DNA of 64,000 nucleotides. Origin: Azadirachta indica (taxonomy: Eukaryota; Streptophyta; Magnoliopsida; Sapindales; Meliaceae). The stretch is taken from the NCBI GenBank assembly GCA_022749755.1, contig CM040452.1, forward strand, positions 11,116,350 to 11,180,349, read 5' to 3'. The notes below the pieces were generated by a model. It was not told the origin of the DNA, made no database searches, and was given only the letters and a program-made list of their open reading frames with translations. This document shows, in pieces, positions 51,400 through 63,399 of the stretch. The position numbers and the translations under genes are program-made. Numbering within the stretch: position 1 is the first letter of the stretch; every line of letters starts with the position of its first letter.

Positions 51400-52850
51400 A
51401 TATAATATTGGGTTTTGAATGCATTGTTTTTAGGGGTGCATTGCTATAACTCAAAGGTTGTAATTCCCAAGCACAAGTTATTTTAAATAATAAAAATCTG
51501 GAAGTCTGAGGGTCGATCCACAGGAAATACGTTATATAAAGTCCATAAGTCCAATGGTCTAAATATTATGCAAGTAGAGTTGATTTGTTGATTGTTGAAT
51601 ATAAATTTAATATTATTAACTATTAGGACATTAGAGATTTATTTTGTTGATAATCATAAAAATAATTCTTTATTCATTTTTTTTACATAATTAAGAATCA
51701 CTTAAGAGATAATCTCAATCGGAAAGTAAATATATTTAAATACATCACAATATCTCTTTGAAGAAAAGGTAATAAAATAAAAGATTAATCATTCAATCTA
51801 TTTGTGAAAACTATAACATATCATATTTTCGATTTGTAGAAAATATGCAGTCATTTAGTGCACCTTTTGTTAACAATGAATCAAGTTTTCTAACAAATCA
51901 AAACACTTTTAAGAAATAAAATTCACTCAATTAACAAGATTTTGCATTGAAACACAATTTAGAATGATAGAAGAATAATACTATAAAATCAACAAAACTT
52001 TACCCTTAACTTTAATTATGAATTTAGAAAGGCATTGTGTAATTGAAGCCTAAATTACAAAAGAATAGAAAATAATAATAAAAGAAGAACTGCTACTAAC
52101 TTCCACATCTTCCTTTATATAGATAAAACTAAAAATACTTCACATATGTGAACATAATTTGCTAACTTTCAATTAATCACACTCTATCAACTTGCAACAT
52201 ATTTTTGACTATCACAACCACCGAAATTTGTGAAATTACCTCTTTTAAAGTTATAGAGCGTGACTCAGCTATCTAATGGTTCATATTTCACCCTCATTGA
52301 TTTTGTAAAACATAGGTTATGTTGAGAGTAGACAAAAATGTTCAAAATGCATTTCTCCACCACCCATCTAGAATAATGGCTATTTTTGACAACTAACCTG
52401 TTGAAATTGGAAAAGTATAAAACATAAAAAATTTAGAGCTTTTTGTAAGCTTTCTAGAACACCTAACCGTATGATTTTTGGGTACATAGTTTGGAAGATA
52501 CGATCCAAATATGAAAAAATGTTGATCTGATTTGAAGATGCACTTGAGTTTTGTTCAAGCCCAATTTTGTCTCAATAATTACTTGAACTAGCTCAACCTT
52601 TGGCTTGCAAAGTTATAAAGTAAGGATCCATGATTATCTAATCCAAGAGTTATAAATTGATGTTTTGGATTGAAAGATATACTTATTATACAAAACTTGT
52701 GCAAAATCGATTATTTAGTCCAATTCTTGTCTAATAATTCAATATAAAGGAATATACTTCATTTTGGGAAAGTTAATGACATTCTTAAGTGTAAAAATCA
52801 TAATATATTTCTTAATAAATATTCACTTTTAAGCATTCATCATGTATGAG
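51400..52850. repeat. Probable old repeat sequence, class uncertain
   Basis: Contains GGGTCGATCCACAGGAA near 51510, a phrase seen in many plant dispersed repeats. The following non-coding sequence has the unusually even, low-constraint composition of an LTR or transposon interior. I cannot define ends. Weak call. Confidence 0.25.
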
Positions 52851-53189
52851 TTGGTGTTATGTTTGATTTTTGAGTGATGTTACGGTTGTGGGTCATTTCC
52901 ATGGGTTAAATTCTGTAAAAAAATAATGAAATCGAGTTAGGGAATTGTATTTTATTACACTCAAGATTTTGATACTTATACTGGTGGGCGTTAATTTTCA
53001 CACAATCGTATATTTGCATTGTATGTCTGTATAGTTTAAGCTTCCTGAACATGAACTATGAAATAACATTTTTCCTATAGCTTATGCATTTTTGTTGTTT
53101 AAAAATTGATTTTGTTAGTGTAGTGTTTATATTATTTTATAGGAATTATGTCTAACCATGATTTGTAAATGTAGTGTTTGTTTAAGGTT

Positions 53190-54854
53190 GCAATGGATGA
53201 AATCAGCTTAGTACGACTGATTGACTTGGCATGTTAAGCAACATTCAATAAAAAACTATATGATGATGAGAAGTTCGTTGTGCATGTCACTCTACCATGG
53301 AACAATGAATAGGTTTTAATCGAATGTGATGCAAATCTTTTAAGGGGTGGGAGGAGCGCAACAAGTTTGATTTTTTTAATGTCAATGTTGATGTAACCTT
53401 GTTGCCTCTTAAGATCTTATCACCAGTTCAAAGATCTTTATTTCTTGAAGAATCAGTAGATGGAAACCAACTTTTGAATGTACAATAGCCAACCATACCA
53501 CCAAACGCAAGTTGAAAATTAAAAAGAATTCTTGTCTACAGAGTTCCAAGGACCTTCTTGACAAACATAAATGCATACAAATTCACCAAAGACATAGAAA
53601 CCGATTTTGACCCTGAAATTGCTCCACCTCAATATGCCTTAAAACCTATAACTCCTATACCCCAATATGCTAATGACCTTAAAGCCCTCTACCTTAAGAT
53701 AAACTTGAACCTAAATCTGCACCTATTATAGAAAGTCCCTTACCTTAAGCTGACACATTAAACAACAATAAACGTAACTTAAGCTCACTCCAAATTCTAC
53801 TCAAAATGGACCCAATACATAGGGTAGTCAAAAAAATAGCCTAACCAAGGCAATCTTTTCAATATAGCTAATTTGATTATGGGTAGTTTTTATGGGCCCC
53901 TACTATTGATAACCTACATTAAGAAATAAGCAATTTGGATGGAAATATGGTTTAGGAAGATGACGAATATATTCGAATGGAGGATGAAATTAATGATGAA
54001 CAAAAAGGTAATGGTGGTCACAATATAAATGGTAAGGGAAATGATAAAGATGAGGATTTATCTGATGATGATAAAGTTTTAAGAGGTTGTGAAACTTATG
54101 ATAATTCAAAAGGAAAATTAATAAATTCTAATATTGAGGAACAACGATTAGGAAGACATTCTTCGCAAATAAAAAGCTTAAAGTTCAACAAGGATGGACA
54201 TACAGAACTTGTTGTTGGGGTTGTCTTTAATAACACGAAAGAATTCACATTGGAACTGAAAGAATTTTCTGTATAGAAGGGTTTAGTCTGAGAAGATATC
54301 ATCGATAAAGGAATAGAATAACATTGGGTATATAGGTGAACCAAATTATCCTTTTAAGATTCATGTAAGTTGTATGCTTGAAGGCGCATGGTTTTAGATA
54401 AGGGTTTTAAAGAATGAACATTTATGTTAGAGAATCATCAAGAATCCTAAAGCAACTTCTATATAGTTTACATCTAAAATTCTAGAAACTGTTCAATATA
54501 ACCCTTAAATTGGTCTAGAGGCTATATCTACATACATAAGAAAGGAAATTTATAGTACAGGTTAGCAAACACATGCTATATAAGGCCAAGAGGAAGGTTT
54601 TGGCAGAAAGTAATGTTGATTATGGTGCATCATGCAAAAAATTGTATGATTATGCCAATATATTGCAGCAAAAAAGTCCTGGATGCTTGGCATAAATCAT
54701 GACATCAAGGTTTCTAAAAAATCCAAAACCAATGTTTAAGAGATTTATAGTGGCATTTCCTGGTCATGAATGAGGCCTTTCTTGGGTATTGATGGCTGCC
54801 ACCTAAAATGTCTGTATGATGTTGTATAACTTTCAGTAGTATCACTTTATGCAC
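53190..54854 (+). pseudogene. Decayed MULE (MuDR-type) transposase, 3' end cut off
   Basis: Broken translation, read across stops and shifts, follows a Mutator-like transposase in order. It has an N-terminal VHVTLPWNN piece (about 53280), a Pro-rich linker, the VGVVFNNTKEF block (about 54215), a zinc-finger-like FKIHVSCMLEGAW segment (about 54350-54400), RIIKNPKAT, the LYDYANILQQ segment (about 54640) and GIDGCHLK (about 54790), the start of the catalytic domain. Only one 99-aa stretch (53977-54276) stays open. Sequence stops matching at about 54854, where the LTR element begins; the rest of the transposase is not in the window. Non-functional. Confidence 0.82.
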
Positions 54855-55908
54855 CCCTTAAAGATTTCATTATCAGCAAGTCTTGAACACCCAAGACTTC
54901 AAATATACCAAGGAGATTTTTGGCACTCCTTCAAGCTTTGCAAGTGATTTCAACCCAAATCACTAAACTTTCAATTCAAGTGATTCCTTACAAAATCACT
55001 CAATTCATAATCCAAGTGAAAGACTTACCTCTTTCAATCAATTTCAAGTAAAACAAAAGTTATAACAATGTTTACACTTTCAAATGGTTTACAAATGAAA
55101 GAATAAGGTGTGTAGAAGATGAATGTGGTAATTTGTAAGTTCAAGATATGATTTTGATGCTTAAATGATGTATATAAACTATTAGAATCTTTGGTAAAGT
55201 TTAAAATCTCTTCTAATAAGTAAAATAGCTCATATTTATATTTTAACCCATAAACTGACTATTACTAGATATAAAGAACTTAGAAATTTAAATTTTTCGA
55301 AGGTTGTCGACCAGTTTAGCCTTGTCGGTCAACTGAGTGGCTCAGTTTGGTCAACCAATGATGCAACTGACCTTAGGAGGCATTTAACCTTTAGTTCGAT
55401 TGACCAAGTTGATACACCTGGTTGACCATTATCTCTAATTTGGTCGACCAAGTTAGTGCACTTGGTTGACCATAGACAATATTCACAATTTAAAATTTTG
55501 CATTTCAGTGTATTTTCAAGGCTTTAAAATCTTCTATTTTACTCTATATTCTAGATTTTAAAAACTTATATTTTGGTTTAATTTTCAAAACTCAAAACAC
55601 TTATTTTTTAAAAACTCTCGAACTTGACACAAACATCAGACACACATACATACACAAGTATACAAATACAAATACACAATGAAAAACTGTACTTGTGTCT
55701 TGAAACTTCATTTCTTTCATTTGTTCAAGGGGATCCACTTTACTTTTCTTGAAATTCTTGATTTTGGATGTTCTTTGAATCTTCACAATTGCATTCCAAT
55801 TTTCATGCTAGAAATATCACAATAAATATTATAAGAAGAATTTGGTTAATAAGGATATCAATGTTTATTAGCATAAAAAAAAAAAGGTTATGAGCTTTAA
55901 TGCTACTA
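54855..55908 (-). repeat. 3' LTR of left retroelement (truncated)
   Basis: 54855-55130 is a direct repeat of 60507-60781 (shared CTTAAAGATTTCA, GACTTCAAATA, GAGATTTTTGGCACTC and CTTTCAAATGGTTTA blocks). 55270-55908 matches the right copy's 3' LTR (63400-64000) in inverted orientation, including the GGTCAACC-rich stretch at about 55300-55480. A full LTR would be about 1.25 kb. Confidence 0.78.
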
Positions 55909-55909
55909 A

Positions 55910-55923
55910 TCACCCCCTTTGTA
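55910..55923 (-). other. Polypurine tract of left retroelement
   Basis: ACAAAGGGGGTG on the minus strand, immediately before the inferred LTR start at 55908. Degenerate compared with the right copy. Confidence 0.6.
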
Positions 55924-58636
55924 ATGATGACTAAGGATTGATTACCAAGTAGAAAATATGATTAATAACTTAATCATACATTTATATGATCCAAAATCAT
56001 GCTCTCTCTCAATCATAATGTAAATCAAATATTTAACAACATGAGTATTCAAATTAAGCATTTTAATTAAAGTATTTGGCAATCAATCACACTTTTCACT
56101 CTTTTGTTATCATAAAAAAAAATCAAATAAAAAATCATGATAACAATTTTTGAAAACATATTTTAGGCTTTTTTAAAAGAAGTTACAAAGTAAAAGCTCC
56201 TCCTTAAATTTTGAACAAATGCAATTAAAGGATGGAGGAATATAGGATTAAACTAGAAAATATTTCTCCCCCCATTTGTTTCAAAAATGCAGATAATAAA
56301 ATATTCAAATCATAATAACTTATACACAAATCAAAATGCACTCATCATGTGAGATTTATACAACACATAATAATTGTATTGCATACCATAGGATATTTTC
56401 CCTTTTCACACATCGAAAACTTGGAAGAAAATAAGATCAACTAGTAATTTATTTCTTCCCTTTAGTATACCAAAAGTGTGCATTGTAGACAAGTTCAAAG
56501 CAATCCAAGTTATGCATAAATCAGAATGCACATATTATGTTATCTTAATGCAAGTCAAAAGGATGAAATAACTGCCTTTAGCATACATATGATTCTCCCA
56601 CTTTTACACATCAAAACTAAAAAAAATTGAAAATGTTGCATAATTTTTTCTTTTTAACAACTAAGAACACATTTGCAAAATTTTTATGTCTCCCTCTTTT
56701 GGCACTAACAAAAACAACATCAAATAACAAAATAATCTTCCACATGCTTTATCATTATCAAGAGTTAAGAATATAATGGAAGATATAATGCAAAAGAGTT
56801 TAAAAGCCTTTAATGCAAGATAGTATAAAAGATCATAAGAAGCAAATGCAAAGAGAGGAATCATTTTATCTCTTTTGTCATATATGAAAAATAATATGGA
56901 TGCATATTCTTCTCTTTTTTTGACAATGTAAAGGAAAAAAAAATTGTTTCCATAAACTTTATCTAATGAATAGTGTAAAAAAAATCATCCGTAGCATTTA
57001 TCATTAAAACAATTAATGCATCCAACAAAACAAAGAACAAGAGCACTTCTATACACAATAACCATTTCACATTCTTATACTTTTCTCCTTCTTTTTCTTC
57101 CATTTATAGCTTCAATACAATATAAATAATTCAAAACAATAAAATGTATTGATGAAAATGTATTTTAATGCAATACAAGAGACAATCACTTATCCTCTTT
57201 AATACATTGTATGTCATATAAATCTTAAACATAACAAATGCACCCTTAATCAATAATATAAATCATCAAAACAATGAATGCATATTCAATCAAAATAAAA
57301 AGTGAGTTAAGTTATTGAATGCATTCTAAGACACAACACAAGCAAATGAAAATGCATGATATAATGACATTTCTCTAGGATTAAACTATTAATGATTTAG
57401 GTTCATAAGCTTGCTTCCATTGGTTTTCCAATGATTCATACTCTATTAGAGCTGCTCATTGTTTTCCTTCATGAACTTCTCACAATACTCTAATATCCAG
57501 TTTGTTCTTTCAAATACTACAAGGGTAAAGCTAGATTTAGAAGATTGTGATTTTGTAATAAAATAAAGAGTTCAAATGTGGAAAAATGTTTTTGAGATGT
57601 TTTAAGAGAATGTTTTTGAGACATTTCGAGAAAGGAAAAGTTTAAAACAAGTGAAAGGAGTGGACAATTTTGGTATAGCAAAATAGGGGCAGAAAGTTTT
57701 CAAATTTCGATCAACCGAATTTGATTTTCGGTCAACCGAACTTTCATGACTAGTTGCGATATTTCTGTTATTTTTTCTTAGCAGTCTTTATTCATGGAGT
57801 TATATCATCCTATAGCTATATCCAAATTAAGTACTGTAAACTTCTATAAACTTCTGACATCTGTGACTTTTGTTTCATATATAATTTGCACCATCTAACT
57901 TAGCATATTCAACCTAGAGAAAATAAAACTTCTTACCTGTTGCATCTTTCAGATAATTGTGACCTTTATATATTAATCTTTATATAGCTACTCTTAATAA
58001 TGTCCGAATTAGATTCTATAAAATTTTAGTAAATTTAGACATCTATAGATTTCCATCCATATGTCATTTGTCTCATAAAACAGTACCAATAAGTCTCAGA
58101 ATTTCTTGCAAGTTGGCTTTCGAGTTCTTAAAATGTGGAAGTAATCAATTTCACTTCCTAATCCTAAACCATCCATTCTTCATTCTAAATAATAGATATT
58201 TGGTTAAATGAAATTGAAATATTAATCATAAAGTAATCAAGTTTTATTGCATAGTCATTTTAACATGATAAACGAATGTATGAATTGAATGGAAATCTAG
58301 TGAACGTCAAGCAAATCAAACAAGCATCAAGCATAATCAAGTATAAGAAGAAATGAGGGATGTTTTATCTAAATTTGCTCATGACATTTATATTTCAAAC
58401 AAGATATACTTACAAACTTAAACCACAAATATGCTTTAGAGATTTGAGCTAAGAATTATCATAAAGCAATGAAAAGAAAAGTTAAGTATTTGATACTAAT
58501 TTTGCTCGTACGTATACTCTTTTCTTTGTATTTTATCCAAGCATATGTTGCATTCCATTGGGTATTTTTCTCCACCACAAATTCTTATCAACTAACCACC
58601 TATCTTTCCTTGATTTTGATACCTAAAAAAATAATC

Positions 58637-60253
58637 AAATTTTAAACTTTGGTACCCAAATCATTTTGGGTCCATGAATGTTAGCGTTGGTTCCCTTTAG
58701 AACCCACACCATTTTATAACCAAATGCATTTATCTTAATGAGACACCTATAACTTAAATGCCCATGAACATTGCAATAAGTACATGTGGCATTTGTTTCA
58801 ACTTTAGGAGAAAGTTTTATAAACTAATTTTTGTAAAACTTTTGGTTTAGAGTATGGCTTATAACTAATGTCACTTTTATCAAATACACATTTTTTAGAG
58901 TCAAGAAGTAAATATAAATTCTTTTTACCTCTAGTAAAATTTAGAAGGACTTTATTTTGGTCAAAAGTTTGTTTGTCGGGCATTTTTATTTCTTTTAAAT
59001 ACATTTCCTTCTCCTTTTCAAAGGTAAGATTCAACTTTTTTAAAGAAGTATATTCATTCATAGATGCATGACTTAATGCTTTCAAAGAAATGATTTTATT
59101 AGTCAATGGCTCAATATTTCTTTTAAGAGTTCAATTTTTAGAAATCACTTTTTGAAAATTTTCATATACCTTATCATATATGCTTTTGACAATTCATCAT
59201 AAAAAAAAGAGGGTTCGAATCACTTTCCTCATCATTACTAAAGGCCATGAAGCACATATTGGCAACCTTATTGATGGAGTTGTTCTCGAAAGAGCTCTTC
59301 TCTTCATTGTCCCATGTTGCTACCATTACTTTCTTTTTTCTTTTCTTGTACTTAAGGAGAGGGCACCTCGGTTTAGTAGGTTAAAGTCTCTTGCACTTGT
59401 ATCAAATTAATTGATTTCTTTTCTTTTGCATTTTTTGGCTCCTTTGCTTTGCACCTTTAAAAGATTTAAGAACTTTCTTGTCATTTGAGCAACTTCTTCA
59501 TCTTCATCTTCATTACTTTCATCATTCTCATCACTATCATCATCATTATCATATTTTGTTGATTTCAAAGTAATAAATTTCTTCTTTCGAACTTCATCCA
59601 TATCTTTATACATCTTGTCTTCATAGCCCATTAATGAACCAATGAGGTCATCAAGATGTAGTATATTAAATTCTTAGCCTTCTCTATTACCGTCACTTTT
59701 ACTCTCCATTCTTTGGATAAGGATTTAAGAATTTTCTTGACTAACCTACTATTAACAAAATATTTACCAAGAAATTTAAAAGAATTTACAATATCTGTAA
59801 ATCTAGTATACATGCTATAGATAGCATTATGAGGTTCCATTTTGAACAATTTATATTCCTTAGTGAGTCTAATAACTTTATACTCTTTAACTTGACTTGT
59901 ACCTTCATAAATAACCTCTAAAGTGTCCCGTATCTCATAAGTCAATTCACATCCAGAAATCCTATTGAATTCTTTCTTATCCATACCACAATAAAAAATA
60001 ATCATAGCCTTGGCATTTATTGAAATGTTCTTCCTATCAACCTTATTCCACTCATTACTAGACATAAGTACACTCTCTCTTTTTTTATTTCTTTTCATAG
60101 GGATTTTAAGATCTTTAGTTACTATCTCCCAATGTTTATAATCATAAGCTGTAAGTAAATTCTTATTCTAACCTTCTAATATGAATAATCATTCATATCA
60201 AAAAATGGAGGCTTAGAGATAGATTATCTTTCTAAGTTTCCTAGGGTTGCCAT
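58637..60253 (-). pseudogene. Copia-type gag (UBN2-like) of left retroelement, broken
   Basis: Starts at the ATG at 60253 just after the primer binding site. Stops and shifts interrupt it, giving open stretches 60098-59631 (155 aa), 59631-59407 (74 aa) and 59106-58804 (100 aa). Seen: a UBN2-type capsid region (LYEI-like and LSKEWRVKVT segments), an Asp/Glu-rich hinge (DDSDENDESNEDEDEE), a degenerate first zinc knuckle (about 59340-59390), a charged coiled segment, CVFDKSDISYKP, and an intact second knuckle CTYCNVHGHLSYRC (about 58755). One early stop is a TAG where relatives have Trp. Non-functional as it stands. Confidence 0.78.
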
Positions 60254-60295
60254 TATATCTTTTTAAAGATGATTAATCTTTCACTAGAGAACCAA

Positions 60296-60307
60296 GTACT
60301 AATACCA
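60296..60307 (-). other. Primer binding site of left retroelement
   Basis: TGGTATTAGTAC on the minus strand resembles TGGTATCAGAGC, the complement of the initiator methionine tRNA 3' end used by most Copia elements. It lies two bases after the terminal CA of the 5' LTR. Confidence 0.7.
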
Positions 60308-60309
60308 AT

Positions 60310-60781
60310 TGAAATACTATTAAGCAACCCAAGAGGAGGGGTTAATTGGGTTTCTACTAGACTTTAACTACAACAAATTAAAATTCTAACACAACCACAA
60401 TATCAAAAGTTTGCAAAATTAAAAGATAATGAGAATAAGTAAAGCAAGCACATATGAATTTATAGTGGTTCGGCATAACCTTGTATACATCCAATCCTTC
60501 AAGCATCCCTTAAAGATTTCACTATCAATAAGCCTTGAACATCTAAGACTTCAAATACACTGAGGAGATTTTTGGCACTCATTCAAGCCTTACAAGTAAT
60601 TTCAACCAAAATTACTTAACTCTCAACATAAGTGATTCCTCACCAAATCGCTCAATTCATAATCAAAGTGAAAGATTCACTTCTTTCATTCAATTTCAAT
60701 TAGAACAAAAGTGGCAACTACGTCTACACTTTCAAATGGTTTATAAATGAAAGAATAAGGTATGTAGAAGATGAATGTGAC
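60310..60781 (-). repeat. 5' LTR remnant of left retroelement
   Basis: Ends in CA at 60310. Contains the ATTAAGCAACCCAAGAGG phrase (about 60319-60336, plus strand), and 60507-60781 is directly repeated in the 3' LTR. The outer (5') part of the LTR is missing because the right copy starts here. Confidence 0.72.
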
Positions 60782-61700
60782 AATGATGAGGATGATGAAA
60801 GTAACAACGATGAAGATCAAAAAGTTGCATGAACGACATGAAAGTTCCTATAACTTTTAAAGAACCTAAAAGGTGCAAAGTAAAGGAGCTCAAAAATGAA
60901 AAAAAAAAGAAATCAAGTAATTTGCTATGAGTATAAGAGACTAGAACATGTCAAACCTGAGTACCCTCTCCTCAAGTACAAGAAAGGAAAGAAGAAAGCA
61001 AGGATGACAACATGGGACAATGAAAAAGATAGCTCACCCAATGACAACTTTAGCAATGAGGTTGCCAACATGTGCTTCATGGCCTTTAATGATGATGAGG
61101 TAAGTGTTTCTAAAACGTCCTTTTCTTATGATGAATTGTATAAAAATTTTGAAAAAGTTATCTTTAAAAATTGAACCCTTAAAAGGAAAATTAAGGCATT
61201 GACTGATGAAATCATTTCTTTGAAAGAATTAAATCATGCATTGATTAGTGAAAAGGGTTTCTTAAAAGAATTACATAATACTTTTAAAAAAGAGAAGTAA
61301 ATATATTTAAAAGAAATAGAATAACTGAAAAAACAAATTGTTGACCAAAATGAAATTATTTTAAAATTTACTAGAGGTCAAAAGAACTTGAAGCTACTTC
61401 TTGGCTCTCAAAAATGTGTGTTTGATAAGAGTGGTATTGGTTACAAGCCAAACTCTAAACAAAAGTTTTGCAAATATTATTTTGTAAAACCTTCTACTAA
61501 AGTTGAAACAAATGCCACACACACTTATTGCAATATTTATAGGCATTTAAGTCATAGATGTCCAATTGAAGTGAATGCATTCGGTTATAATATGAAATGG
61601 GCTTCAAAAGGAACTAAAACTAACAATAAAGGACCCAAAGCCTTTTAGATACCAAAATGTAAAACTTGAACATTTTTTAAGGTACCAAAATCAAGGAACG
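60782..61700 (+). pseudogene. 3' part of gag, right retroelement copy
   Basis: Open stretches 60896-61174 (92 aa) and 61388-61648 (86 aa) are separated by stops. First knuckle CYEYKRLEHVKPEY has tyrosines (TAT, TAC) where the second and fourth Cys should be. The second, HTYCNIYRHLSHRC, has lost its first Cys. Between them a helical charged segment, then CVFDKSGIGYKP. Aligns throughout with the left copy's gag (58637-59560) in inverted orientation. Pol does not follow. Confidence 0.75.
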
Positions 61701-63383
61701 ATGAGTGGTTCCTTAATGACGATGAAAGACAAGTTGAACTCTCAAAAATTTGCAAGTCTCCCAAAATGCATTATGGAAGCATCTTACACTTGGAGAAAAT
61801 GAAAAGGCTTATGCAATAAGCAAAAATTGGTATCAAATTCTTAGCTCATCCTTTTTGCTTGCTTAATTTCTTTTAATATATATTGCGCTTGGAGTTGATG
61901 AATGTGTTTTGCTTGAAATATACATGAGTTTATCAATTTATGGAAAACATCTCTTATGTACTTTGATTTGTGCTTGGCTTTGGATTCACCCATTCATCAT
62001 GTTAAATGGCTTTATAATGAAATTTGATCATTTTATGATTAACATTTCAATTTCTTTCAAGACAAATATCAATTATCTAGAATCAAAAATGAGTGGTTTA
62101 GCATTAGAAAATGAAAATGACTGCTTCCATATTCTAAGAAATGGCAGCCAACTTGCAAGCAATTCTCGAACTGATTGGTATTGTTTTTTAGACAACTAAT
62201 ATACAGATAGAAGCTGCAAATCTCTAGTTTCTTCTGAATTTTTTATAATCCAATTTAGACATTGTTACAAGTAAATATGCAAGGGTTAACCCATATAGGC
62301 CATAGCTATCCGAAAGATCCAGTAGGCCAAAATTGTGATATTTTCTGGTTAAATATGATAGATGAAATAGTGATAATTAGATATGTACTGAAAGCCCTAG
62401 ATGTCAGGAGTTCATAGAATATTGTGCTTCTCAATTTACATATCTCTATAGAAAGATAACTTTATAAACCATGACTGGTTAGAAAACTCAGTAGAAACAG
62501 GGCAACCAAGATGAATTAAGTCAAGAGGATTTGGTCTAACAAATTGCTCAAGTTCATTGACCGAATATTTAAAGCTTTCTACCCCCACATCAAAAGTTCG
62601 TCAAGGAAAGCAAAAGAGAAGCTATACAAGAGAGTAAATCATTTGAAATGAGTGCAAGTTTACAGACCTAAACCATCAAAGGTTTGATTCAAGAAAGGGG
62701 GAGATGTCTATCTTGATAAGCAAGTACACTTTTAAAGGCAATTATTTTATCCCTTTGACTTGCATTAACATGACATACTATGCACATTTTAATCTATGCG
62801 TAACTTGGATTGACTTGAACTTGTCTATAATCCACTTTTGTGGTGTACAAAGAGGGAGAAACAAACTACTAGGTGATCTTAGTTTCTTGTAAGTTTTTAA
62901 TGCATGAAAAGGGGGAAGTATCCTATGGTATGCAATACACTTAAGGAGAAATGTGTTCTATTTTTTATGTGTAGTATTAATTTCACATGATGAGTGCATT
63001 TTGATTTATGCATAAGTTATTATAATTTGAATATTTCATTGTGTGCCTTTTTGAAACAAATAAAGGGAGAAATATCTTCTAACTTAATCCTACATTCTTG
63101 ATTTTGATTGCATTGGTTCAAAATTTTAGGGGAACTTTTACTTTGAAAAGTCTTCAAAAAAACTTCTAAAATATGTTTTCAAAAATTGTTATCATGTTCT
63201 TTTATTTGATTTTTTTTTAACGATAACAAAAGGGAGAGAATGTTTATTGATTGCCCATTACATGCTCTTATGTTTAAATGTTTTACTTATGGTATGATTA
63301 AAGGGGAGTATAAATTTTAGATATATAATGCTTGTTTCATTTATGAGTTATTTTTCATTTGACAATCAATGATTTGTCATCAT

Positions 63384-63398
63384 AAAAAAGGGAGGAGA
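63384..63398 (+). other. Polypurine tract of right retroelement
   Basis: AAAAAAGGGAGGAGA directly before the TG that opens the 3' LTR at 63400. Well preserved. Confidence 0.8.
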
Positions 63399-63399
63399 T

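Larger units (their letters stand above)
41580..53189. other. Gene-free region dominated by small repeats
   Basis: No open frame with a recognisable domain in 11.6 kb. Content identified: microsatellites, copy 3 of the dispersed element, a long-TIR element with another element nested in it (44905-45849), a tRNA-like promoter remnant (about 47083-47206), a large fold-back (about 49022-49798), a tandem duplication (50698-50881) and a repeat-like tract (51400-52850). Confidence 0.6.
54855..60781 (-). mobile_element. Gag-only (TR-GAG-like) Copia-related LTR retroelement, left copy
   Basis: Read on the minus strand: 5' LTR remnant, primer binding site, gag, a long non-coding tract, polypurine tract, 3' LTR. 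The interior has no protease, integrase, reverse transcriptase or RNase H, matching the non-autonomous class with gag alone. The LTRs are diverged and both truncated: the 3' LTR lacks its last 200 bp at the MULE border, and the 5' LTR stops at the 60781 junction. Sequence is AT-rich and full of stops, so it is an old copy. Confidence 0.8.

Noticed and set aside
61909..62892. Frames of 96 and 62 aa in the right retroelement
   Set aside because: They lie in the element's non-coding tract, show no pol domain and are not maintained in the left copy.
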